A stretch of 51,384 nucleotides of DNA from CAYHHI01 sp964356335. GTDB taxonomy: Bacteria > Arandabacterota > Arandabacteria > Arandabacterales > Arandabacteraceae. The stretch lies in assembly GCA_964356335.1 (NCBI GenBank), contig CAYHHI010000021.1, positions 1 through 51,384 of the forward strand, in the 5' to 3' direction. Position numbers and translations under genes: made by a program. Below the pieces are notes generated by a model. It searched no databases and had not been told where the DNA came from. It worked only from the letters and a program-made list of their open reading frames with translations. Below are positions 32,912 through 40,479 of this stretch, piece after piece (position 1 is the stretch's first letter; each line of letters opens with the position of its first letter).

Positions 32912-34963
32912 ATGAATCGCAGCCCGAACTCAGGCTTTTTTGTTTTCTGGGCCAGTTTTCTACTTCTGATCGCGATCGGTGTTCCCGCAGGCGCAGTGGC
33001 CCCCGGAGACACCTTGACGGTGATCCAGCGTCCCCTGGTCAATATGCCTGCCATCGTGACCCCTGGGGGTACCCTGACCATTGAGTGCGAAGCGTCGCCC
33101 ACCGCCTCCGGCTGGGCGGCAGCGCTCCTGCGCGGCCCAGTTACGATACCCCTGACCATACAGAGTTCCACATATGACCCATCCAACCTGTGGTGGAAGA
33201 TCCAGGCCCTCGTGCCGGCAGTCCCGGTCTACGAGCTTTACGACCTCGTGGTCACGGCGAACGGAGGGGTGGTCGATACGACCTTGAATGCCGTGCGGGT
33301 TATCCCTCAGTACCGGGGTGACTATTACTTCATCCAGATCACCGACACTCATCTGCCTACCGAGCTATACTACTACGAGCCTGGAGCTGATACCGACTCT
33401 TCCTCGATTGTCGACCTGCGGGAGATAATCCGGGATGTGAACATAATCAATCCGGAGTTCGTGGTCATAACGGGGGATTTCATCAACGAGGGAGAGCTCG
33501 AAGACTACCTTTCCAAGAGGTACTTCAGCCGGGCCCAGCGCTTGCTCACGGAGTTTGAGGTGCCGGTCTACCTTACTTCAGGCAACCACGACATCGGAGG
33601 ATGGACCGATACGCCCCCACCTGACGGGACGGCACGCCAGAACTGGTGGAAGTTCTTTGGGTGGAAGCGCCTTAACAATCCGCCCGCGGGCGCCCCTTAC
33701 TATACGCAGGACTATAGCTTCGACTACGGACCGACCCACTACGTCGGGCTTGAGGCATACCTCAACTATGACGGCTGGCGTTCAAATATCTATGGCAGCC
33801 AGAGTTTCACCTCCGCCCAGATGCAGTGGCTTACCGCTAATCTATCGGCGGCATCGGGGAGCACCGAACGCGTGTTGTTCTACCACTCCGATTTCTCGAA
33901 CCAGATCAACTTGACGAGCCTCGGTGTGGGCCTCACCCTCTCGGGCCACACGCATTCGAACACGGAGGATTCTTCGTACCCGTATAAGATCGTCACGAAC
34001 AACGCCTGTAGGGGCGAGCGGTCCTACCGCATGGTGCGCGTGTCCAACGGCGTGCTTCAGCCCCAGGCGACCATGTCCGCGGGAGGAACTGGCACCAATC
34101 TGAATGTGGCATTCTCTCCGGCCAACAACGGAACCAACTATAGCGTGACTGCCAACATCACGAACAACATCAATCAGCGTTTCGAACACGGCCAGCTGCG
34201 CTTCGTGATGCCCAATGAACCAGGAAACATCAGCGTGACGGGAGGGACCCTGCTTCAGGTGGACACCTCCGGCCTGCATGCGGTCTGCTATGTCGGCGTC
34301 GATATCCTGGCTTCCTCGTCCCGGAGCGTGACGGTCACGCTCACACCGGCTCCGCCGGAGCCGCCGACGGTCGCGGCGACATCGCCAAATGGCGGCGAGA
34401 TCTGGAACATGGGTTCGACTCACAATATTACCTGGACAGCCACGGATGACAAGGGAGTGGTCTCGGTGGACATCCTGCTATCCACAAACGGCGGGGTATC
34501 ATACAATCACACCGTGGCCACGGGCGAGGCCAACGACGGAACTTATTCGTGGTATGTGGATGTTCTGCCCGCCACCCAGGCCCGCATCAAGGTGATCGCC
34601 TACGATGCGGACGCAGGAAGCGGCTCGGATGCGAGCGAGACTGATTTTCAGGTATTTGACCCGGCATCGGGGGTAAGCCGCGACCCGAGAATTCCATCGC
34701 AGCCTGTCATCGCCGGTAGCATGCCCAACCCCTTCAGTAAGCAGACCGTGATAAGGTTCGGAATGCCGCGAGATGCCTGGGCTAACCTGGCTTTGTACGA
34801 TGTGTCCGGCCGCCTGGTGGCCACGGTCATTGATGGGCCGTATGCCGCCGGTTATCATGAAGTGGGCTGGACCAATGACGGAACGGCTGAACCCGGGCTC
34901 TATTTCCTGAGGCTCCGGATCGGCCGTGAGGAAGTAACCTGTAAGATCGTCGTTGCCCAATAA
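32912..34963 (+). CDS. Secreted metallophosphoesterase with C-terminal sorting-type domain
   Basis: 683 residues. The ATG at 32912 follows CAGGAG. A Sec signal peptide (FFVFWASFLLLIAIGVPAGA) opens the protein. The calcineurin-like phosphoesterase core has DTH (145-147), ITGDFINEGE, GNHD (224-227), a FYHSDF segment and GHTH (345-348), so the metal ligands look complete. An Ig-like module (SPNGGEIWNMGSTHNITWTA) follows at about 485-585. The last ~90 residues (SMPNPFSKQTVIRF, YDVSGRLVATV, PGLYFLRLRIG) match FlgD-Ig/T9SS type A tails. The substrate is unknown. An extension of this kind suggests export to the surface. The gene stands alone. Confidence 0.9.
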   Translation: MNRSPNSGFFVFWASFLLLIAIGVPAGAVAPGDTLTVIQRPLVNMPAIVTPGGTLTIECEASPTASGWAAALLRGPVTIPLTIQSSTYDPSNLWWKIQALVPAVPVYELYDLVVTANGGVVDTTLNAVRVIPQYRGDYYFIQITDTHLPTELYYYEPGADTDSSSIVDLREIIRDVNIINPEFVVITGDFINEGELEDYLSKRYFSRAQRLLTEFEVPVYLTSGNHDIGGWTDTPPPDGTARQNWWKFFGWKRLNNPPAGAPYYTQDYSFDYGPTHYVGLEAYLNYDGWRSNIYGSQSFTSAQMQWLTANLSAASGSTERVLFYHSDFSNQINLTSLGVGLTLSGHTHSNTEDSSYPYKIVTNNACRGERSYRMVRVSNGVLQPQATMSAGGTGTNLNVAFSPANNGTNYSVTANITNNINQRFEHGQLRFVMPNEPGNISVTGGTLLQVDTSGLHAVCYVGVDILASSSRSVTVTLTPAPPEPPTVAATSPNGGEIWNMGSTHNITWTATDDKGVVSVDILLSTNGGVSYNHTVATGEANDGTYSWYVDVLPATQARIKVIAYDADAGSGSDASETDFQVFDPASGVSRDPRIPSQPVIAGSMPNPFSKQTVIRFGMPRDAWANLALYDVSGRLVATVIDGPYAAGYHEVGWTNDGTAEPGLYFLRLRIGREEVTCKIVVAQ

Positions 34964-34982
34964 CCACGCTTGCGACCATGTT

Positions 34983-35026
34983 GTTTCGTCGGAGCCATCG
35001 TCATATATCATGATATATGACGAAAC
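34983..35026. repeat. Long nested palindrome downstream of the phosphoesterase gene
   Basis: A perfect 26-base palindrome occupies 34998-35023, centred between 35010 and 35011, with AT-rich alternating arms. A second dyad pairs GTTTCGTC (34983-34990) with GACGAAAC (35019-35026), so two alternative cruciforms are possible. It starts 20 bases after the stop codon. No T run follows on either strand, so a simple intrinsic terminator is unlikely. A recombination scar or protein site is possible. Confidence 0.75.
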
Positions 35027-35040
35027 TCCTGTCCGGAGAA

Positions 35041-35104
35041 GCAATAGCGTAGCATCCAGCAGCTGACCGGAAAGTCACAGATTCGAGTCCTGCCCGAGAA
35101 GCCA
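35041..35104 (+). other. tRNA 3'-end-like remnant
   Basis: The segment has a D-arm-like stretch, an anticodon-arm-like CTGACCGGAAAGTCAC, a T-arm-like CAGATTCGAGTCCTG and an encoded-CCA-like end CCGAGAAGCCA. No matching 5' acceptor strand (TTCTCGG) is found upstream, the T stem is mismatched and T33 is absent, so it is not an intact tRNA. A related string (CCTGTCCGGAGAAGC, 35028-35042) lies just upstream, like a decayed att-type repeat. Tentative. Confidence 0.35.
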
Positions 35105-35111
35105 CAAATTG

Positions 35112-35178
35112 GGGGACACAACACCTATTCTACTCTAGGCTGCTTGACGTGCACGTCACGAAATCAGTATTGTGCCCC
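35112..35178. mobile_element. Small inverted-repeat element (MITE-like)
   Basis: 67 bases. The left end GGGGACACAACAC and the reverse complement of the right end, GGGGCACAATAC, match apart from one inserted and one changed base. Inside is a perfect 14-base palindrome TGACGTGCACGTCA (35145-35158). It has no coding capacity and ends 10 bases from the tldE stop. GGGGACACAAT-type ends are familiar to me from small elements linked to IS200/RAYT-type transposases, but no transposase is present. Tentative. Confidence 0.45.
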
Positions 35179-35188
35179 GAAATAGGAC

Positions 35189-36541
35189 TCAGAACTCGGT
35201 CTTCCCGCTGAAATTGAAGCCCTTTATCTTGAGCGCGGGCAGCACGTTCCCGCCAAACCAGTCGGATACGAAAAGACTTGCATCCTTTGAGATCATCTCG
35301 ATGTTGGAGAAAGCATCGAGCATGCTGTGGGTGAAACGCAAGTTCTTGACTGGGTACTTTATCTTGCCGCCCTCGACGTAGAAGGTTCCGTCCCTGGTCA
35401 TGCCTGTGAACAGGGCACGTCTGGTGTCAAGGAGCCCATTCACATAGTGGAAGCGCGTCACCAGAAGCCCCTTATCCAAAGAAGCAAGCATCTCTTGCTT
35501 GGTGTTACTGCCGGTCGAGAAGTAGATGTTGATCGGTATGGCAGATACTTCGTCGCCGGGAGGAAGGGCATGGCCGGTTGAGGCCCTCTTATCCTTGTGC
35601 GCCGTTATGGTGCTGTAGACCACGGCTTTGGCTGTGCCGTCCCTGATAAGATCGATACGCTGTCTCGGTACGCCCTCGAAATCGAAGGGAAGCGGCGCCC
35701 CGCTGGGATTGAGGCCGTCGTCCCACATGGAGACATTCGCGCCCATTATCTTCTCGCCGATTCTGCCCGACATGAAGCTCCTGCCGTCCTGGTAGGAATC
35801 GGCGCTGAAGCCGACGTAGGCAAGCCAGCCCATCAGTTCATTGAGGGCACGGGCGGAGATCACGACATCGTACTGGCCTTCGGGAAGCTCCCTCGGGTTC
35901 TGGCTGTCTGCGCATACCTTGACCGCTTCCTCAGCGACCTTCCTGGGGTCAAACCGTGATATGTCAAGCTCTGAAAGGTCTGCGTACCCGGAACTGGTGG
36001 GCGACATGATGACCGTATTCATGTATGCCGACGTGACCGTATGGTACTGTTCTGTGCCGAGCGAGTTGGCAAATGCCACCTCTCTCGCCGAGGTGAAATG
36101 TGAACCTGCCGCGAGGAAGCCGAGTTTCGCGGCCTCATCGATCACGACCTTGACGTTATCGGCACGGCGCTTGGCCACGCAGTTGGCGGTTTCGGCACAG
36201 AAGGCGTCGATCTTTGGGGCCCTGGGGGATTTTGCGAAGGATTCGAAATCGGGGTTTTCAACCTGCGACCGCGCGATCTCAACTGCCCGCTTGGCGAGGT
36301 GCTTCAAGGAATCCTTATCCATGACGTTGGACGATGCGAGCCCAATCTTCTTCCCAATGGCGGCCCTGAGATAGATCACCTCGTCCTTTTCGAAGACGTT
36401 CTGGTGAATAGTTGAATTCGCAAATCGCGTGAGGCCGCTTGAGACACCCATCATGATGGCCTCGACCTGGTCAGCTTCAACCGTAGAAACAAGCTTCCGG
36501 AGTACGTCGAATGATTTCGCTTCACCTAGCATTGCCGACAC
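35189..36541 (-). CDS. TldE/PmbA-type metalloprotease-complex subunit
   Basis: 450 residues. It belongs to the TldD/TldE (PmbA) family and is the non-catalytic partner type, since it has no HExxxH. Typical stretches are STIHQNVFEKDEVIYLRAAI, the middle PEGQYDVVISARALNELMGW, and the C-terminal VNGLLDTRRALFTGMTRDGT then FYVEGGKIKYPVKNLRFTHS. TldD/TldE form a heterodimeric protease that trims small unfolded peptides and some peptide natural-product precursors. The GTG at 36541 overlaps tldD by 20 bases; an in-frame ATG at 36532 is an equal alternative. The MITE-like element lies just after its stop. Confidence 0.93.
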   Translation of the reverse strand: MSAMLGEAKSFDVLRKLVSTVEADQVEAIMMGVSSGLTRFANSTIHQNVFEKDEVIYLRAAIGKKIGLASSNVMDKDSLKHLAKRAVEIARSQVENPDFESFAKSPRAPKIDAFCAETANCVAKRRADNVKVVIDEAAKLGFLAAGSHFTSAREVAFANSLGTEQYHTVTSAYMNTVIMSPTSSGYADLSELDISRFDPRKVAEEAVKVCADSQNPRELPEGQYDVVISARALNELMGWLAYVGFSADSYQDGRSFMSGRIGEKIMGANVSMWDDGLNPSGAPLPFDFEGVPRQRIDLIRDGTAKAVVYSTITAHKDKRASTGHALPPGDEVSAIPINIYFSTGSNTKQEMLASLDKGLLVTRFHYVNGLLDTRRALFTGMTRDGTFYVEGGKIKYPVKNLRFTHSMLDAFSNIEMISKDASLFVSDWFGGNVLPALKIKGFNFSGKTEF

Positions 36542-37964
36542 CTACCCTTACTTTTCTGAACCTGGCTGGCGCAGCTCCATGCGCGACATGAGCGACCTGC
36601 ATAGGTTCGCCCTTGCCGCAACTCGGGACTCCCCAGATGTGCCAGTGGTTCCTGCTGCAGACTGCGTCGCAGCTCGCCCAGAACTCAGGTGTGATCCCTG
36701 TATAGACTGCATTCCTGATCAAACCTTCGATCTTGCCGTTTCTTATTCTCCAGCCCATTTCGGTTCCGAACTGGAAGTTCAAGCGCTTGTCATCGATGCT
36801 CCAGCTCTTGTTCGAGTCAACCATGATGCCGTCTTTGGTGTCCTTTATTAACTCGTCAAAGTCCCATGTGCCCGGCTCGAGGTTGATGTTAGTCATACGG
36901 ATAAGCGGGATGCGGTTCCAGCCGTCGGCCCGCATACAGGCGTTGCTCTTCCTGTCGAGGCGAGAGGCGGTCTCGCGCGACGTGAGGTAGCCCACGAAAA
37001 GGCCTTCCTTAACAATGGGTGAGCGCTGGGCGGGTACGCCTTCGTCATCGTAGCCGAAGGTACCAAGGCCGCCGTCGCAGGTAGCATCTGCGAAGATGGA
37101 GACCTGCTTGGAGCCGTACTTGAAGCTGCCCATCTTCTCCACGGTGAGAAAGCTTGTACCCGCGAAACTCGCTTCTGTGCCGAACACGCGATCAAGCTCG
37201 GTCGGATGACCGCATGACTCGTGGATCTGGAGCGCAAGCTGGGAGCCTCCGATGATGAGGTCCATCTCACCCGAGGGACACACTGGAGCTTTAAGCAGGC
37301 CTGCGGCCTCATCTGCCGTCTTCTCGGCGTTCGGGGCCAGGTGCAGGCCTTCGACGAACTCGTAGCCCTGTGTGGCCGTATCTCCCCAGGAGGTGGGGAA
37401 AGAACGCCGCTGGACATCGCCGTTGGCTACGGCGGTGGCTATGATGCCGGCGCCACTCTCGATTATTGTCTGCTCGATGTCTGCGCCCTCAGTGCTAAGG
37501 AAGAGCTTGTCGGTCTGGTAGAAGGCCATCGAACCTTCGGCCACCTTGATGGTCGGGTTCTTCCGCATCAGCCGGTCGGCCTCGAGGAGGACCGCGATCT
37601 TCTCGTCCAAGGAGACGGCAAAGGGGTCCTTCACGATCCCGGTGCGATACTTGTCGACACGGGGCTCCTCGTCGCTTAAGGCCACATCCATTTTCTTAAG
37701 GAGTTTGGTCGCGTCTGCGATTTCTATGGCCTCCTTCGCGACTCTGGCGGCTTCGTCCTTGCTGACGGTGGAACTGCTGGAGAAGCCCCAGCATCCATCA
37801 ACAATAACTCTCACACCGAAGCCCCTGGAAATACTGTCGCTGATGGAATCGACCGAACCATTCTTTACTCTCAGTCTTTCGCTTCTTGTGGTGACAAGCC
37901 GCACGTCGGCGTAGTCAACCTTCTTCTTGATCGAATCCAGGACATTCTTGAAGATATCTTTCAC
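36522..37964 (-). CDS. tldD: TldD-type metalloprotease, catalytic subunit
   Basis: 480 residues. The zinc motif HESCGH lies at 248-253 (H248, E249, H253), within SQLALQIHESCGHPTELDRV. The downstream TldD block is present (CDGGLGTFGYDDEGVPAQRS, IVKEGLFVGYLTSRETASR, LIRMTNINLEPG). The GTG at 37964 follows AGGAGGGAG. It works with the TldE-type partner it overlaps. It lies downstream of the Cys-rich secreted protein genes, but with its own promoter, so a functional link is uncertain. Confidence 0.94.
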   Translation of the reverse strand: MKDIFKNVLDSIKKKVDYADVRLVTTRSERLRVKNGSVDSISDSISRGFGVRVIVDGCWGFSSSSTVSKDEAARVAKEAIEIADATKLLKKMDVALSDEEPRVDKYRTGIVKDPFAVSLDEKIAVLLEADRLMRKNPTIKVAEGSMAFYQTDKLFLSTEGADIEQTIIESGAGIIATAVANGDVQRRSFPTSWGDTATQGYEFVEGLHLAPNAEKTADEAAGLLKAPVCPSGEMDLIIGGSQLALQIHESCGHPTELDRVFGTEASFAGTSFLTVEKMGSFKYGSKQVSIFADATCDGGLGTFGYDDEGVPAQRSPIVKEGLFVGYLTSRETASRLDRKSNACMRADGWNRIPLIRMTNINLEPGTWDFDELIKDTKDGIMVDSNKSWSIDDKRLNFQFGTEMGWRIRNGKIEGLIRNAVYTGITPEFWASCDAVCSRNHWHIWGVPSCGKGEPMQVAHVAHGAAPARFRKVRVGVGNAR

Positions 37965-38059
37965 ACGAACTCCCTCCTCCCTTTGTCAAAGCGAAACTGG
38001 CGCGGGCCAGCTTCAAGCCGAGGATAATATATCTGTCTGCGTATTTCTACGTAGGGGAT

Positions 38060-38089
38060 ATTGAACCACGCTGAAACAGGCCATGTCAA
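38060..38089 (-). promoter_or_regulatory. Sigma-70-type promoter of tldD-tldE
   Basis: On the minus strand TTGACA, an 18-base spacer and TTCAAT. The -35 is perfect and the -10 matches 4 of 6. It sits 95 bases before the tldD GTG and just past the stop of the upstream gene. Confidence 0.5.
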
Positions 38090-38101
38090 GAAGTTTGGAG
38101 C

Positions 38102-40315
38102 CTACTTGAACGTCGCTTTGATGGCACCCCAGGTGGCCGGCTCGAGCTGGGCTGGGCGGCACGGATCATCGCCCAATCCACCGCAGATGCCGGCACGAGA
38201 GATCGCCATGGGATAATCATGGTGGGGTGAGGGGGCACAGTCGAAAACACCAAGATCGCCAGTCGCCGGATTAGGACAAGGGAGAATCTCACCCGGGCCT
38301 GCGGCGAGAAGCCATCCGACACCGGGTGCAACGGCCCAGGTATACTGACATTCTGACCATGCGACCGCGATGCCGTCACCAGCGTGGACAATCTCACCAA
38401 CGGCTATATCACCCTTGCAGCGCACGAAGGAGCAGGTGCCCCAATCCACGGGCCACTGGAGGGCGAACTCGACCACTCCGTATTCAGCGAGATCGTAGAA
38501 GACGGGTACAACGTCGAAGTCGCCGCAGGCCGGATAGGTCGTCACGATCTGGCTACAATTGGTGAATGTGGGATAACCCTTGGTACAAGAAGTGGGATGG
38601 GCTTTGACGTGGACCGCGATCTTGTGATGAGGATTCCCCTGGCTTCCTCCGCAAACGCGGACTGATCTGCTCGCTTCACTCCGAGGGGCTTCGTCGCTGG
38701 TTAGGGCACATTCGTTGATGAATGAGTTCCCGCGTGCCACATTGACTTTAACGGTGATCTGCCGTGACCCACTTACGCCAGGTGCCAGCGTGCCGATGTT
38801 CCATGTGACTGCAAGGGCATCGGGGTCGTAGACTCCGCCGGAAGAGGCTGACACGAAATCCGTCTGTGCAGGCAGAAAATCCGTGAGGACCGCATTGTGC
38901 ACTTCGTAGGAGTTAGGGGTGTTGTCGTAGGAAATCCTGTAGGTCAAGTTGGCTCCGTAGTTGACGCAGTCTCCGGTGAGCACGGCTGTCTTGCTGACAT
39001 TGAGAACATGATACAGGGAGTCACAGACATTAGTGTTGAAGATCACTTGCTTGGCGGGAGTCTCATCGCTGGTTATCCGGCACTTGTTCTTGACCGTGGT
39101 AGCCGGAGATGCCTTGACTCTGACCGCCACTTCCTCGGAACCGCTTTCCCCGGGTGCGAGGGTCGCGATAGCCCAGGTGACGCTGCGACCTGCGGGATCA
39201 TAGAGCCCACCTTGAGACGCTGATATGAACTCCATTCCCTGGGGCAGAGAGTCAACGAGAACCACATTGTGGGCTTCCCAAGGATTAGGAGAGTTATCGT
39301 AAGAGATCACATAGGTGAGGCTGTCGCCCCTGTATACGCAGGCGCCGTTGAGGGCATCGGTCTTGCTGAGCCCGAGGGGCGAGAAATGACGCGTGCAGAC
39401 ATCGGTCTGTGTCATCGCCCATGCAGGAGAAGCCTCATCACAAGTCATCTCACAGGTGTTGGCAAGAACTGCGCCTTCGGCGGCATCGGCAGTTACGACG
39501 ACCTGCATGGAATCCCGCTCCATTGATGCGAGCGTTCCAAGCGACCAGGTCACAGTGTGGGCGACATCATCGTAGGCTCCGCCCGCAGACGCCGATACGA
39601 ACGTTGTTTGAGCCGGCAGATGATCGATGACGATCACATTGTGAACATCTGAGGGATTAAGGGTATTTCCATAGGAGATTGTGTAGGTGACATTGTTTCC
39701 CGGGTCTACGCAGTTTCCCCCAAGCCCGTCGGTCATGCCGAGCTCAAGTGGGAGGAAGACCTGCCGGCAGGGGTCGTCACCGGTTGCGCCGCCCACGCCG
39801 GCACTGAAAACAGCCGCTGGATAATCGTAGACAACAGGTTCCGATAGTCCACAGTTGACCACACCATAGTCTCCGGTTGCGGGATTAGGAAGGAGACGGA
39901 CCACGCCCGCACCTGTTGCGCTCAGGAGCCCGTAGCCATGGGATAGGGACCACGTGCGCTGACATTCGAACCACGCGGTGGCGATGCCATCCCCGGGATT
40001 CACAATCCCGCCCACTACGATGTCACCCGCGCACCTCGTATACGAAATGCTCCCCCATTCCGGGGGCCAGGATAGCGCGAACTCCACAACTCCATATTCA
40101 TTCAGATCGTAGAAAACGGGGATCACGTCGATCTCACCGATGTCAGGATGCGTCGTCCGGATCTCGGAACATTGCGAGAACGTGGGTAGACTAGTGCACG
40201 CGGTGCCGTGAGGTACTACATGGACTGCTATCTTGTGGCCAGGATTTGTCCCAGTGGAAACCGTTCCCCCAAGCGCGACGATCAACGCACTCGTCAGAAC
40301 CAAAAGGCGCTTCAT
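38102..40315 (-). CDS. Secreted protein: Cys-rich module, three DUF11 repeats, Cys-rich module
   Basis: 737 residues from the ATG at 40315 (MKRLLVLTSALIVALGG signal peptide). A ~160-residue Cys-rich module (27-185) opens with HKIAVHVVPHGTAC and ends GATGDDPC. Three DUF11-type repeats follow at about 186-310, 311-435 and 436-563, each with a TYxISYxN core and ending in a Cys-bearing strand. A second copy of the module (564-723) opens HKIAVHVKAHPTSC. The C-terminal copy has an added Cys pair (ACGD and ICGG). It ends in TWGAIKATFK, a possible tail signal. I do not recognise the module as any named family. The function is unknown, but a surface or extracellular structural role is likely. Confidence 0.85.
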   Translation of the reverse strand: MKRLLVLTSALIVALGGTVSTGTNPGHKIAVHVVPHGTACTSLPTFSQCSEIRTTHPDIGEIDVIPVFYDLNEYGVVEFALSWPPEWGSISYTRCAGDIVVGGIVNPGDGIATAWFECQRTWSLSHGYGLLSATGAGVVRLLPNPATGDYGVVNCGLSEPVVYDYPAAVFSAGVGGATGDDPCRQVFLPLELGMTDGLGGNCVDPGNNVTYTISYGNTLNPSDVHNVIVIDHLPAQTTFVSASAGGAYDDVAHTVTWSLGTLASMERDSMQVVVTADAAEGAVLANTCEMTCDEASPAWAMTQTDVCTRHFSPLGLSKTDALNGACVYRGDSLTYVISYDNSPNPWEAHNVVLVDSLPQGMEFISASQGGLYDPAGRSVTWAIATLAPGESGSEEVAVRVKASPATTVKNKCRITSDETPAKQVIFNTNVCDSLYHVLNVSKTAVLTGDCVNYGANLTYRISYDNTPNSYEVHNAVLTDFLPAQTDFVSASSGGVYDPDALAVTWNIGTLAPGVSGSRQITVKVNVARGNSFINECALTSDEAPRSEASRSVRVCGGSQGNPHHKIAVHVKAHPTSCTKGYPTFTNCSQIVTTYPACGDFDVVPVFYDLAEYGVVEFALQWPVDWGTCSFVRCKGDIAVGEIVHAGDGIAVAWSECQYTWAVAPGVGWLLAAGPGEILPCPNPATGDLGVFDCAPSPHHDYPMAISRAGICGGLGDDPCRPAQLEPATWGAIKATFK

Positions 40316-40436
40316 GCGGATCTCGCCCTCAGCGAACAAAACATGCAGCCCCTCTGTTCTCCACCGACAATGGAAGCTCGGCAACCTCCCCAGTTCTCAA
40401 TCAACGATATAAACTCTGGGAACCTCGCCCCATGAG

Positions 40437-40445
40437 ATTATACCA
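40437..40445 (-). promoter_or_regulatory. Extended -10 promoter of the larger Cys-rich secreted protein
   Basis: On the minus strand TGGTATAAT, identical to the element before the phosphoesterase gene, in the gap between the two Cys-rich paralogues and 122 bases before the 40315 start. No strong -35. It indicates that the downstream paralogue has its own promoter. Confidence 0.55.
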
Positions 40446-40479
40446 CAAGCGCCGGGCAAACGGAAGTTCTTGAAGAGGT

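Noticed and set aside
34998..35023. Palindrome as an intrinsic terminator of the phosphoesterase gene
   Set aside because: AT-rich stem and no T run on either strand; kept as an unexplained palindrome.
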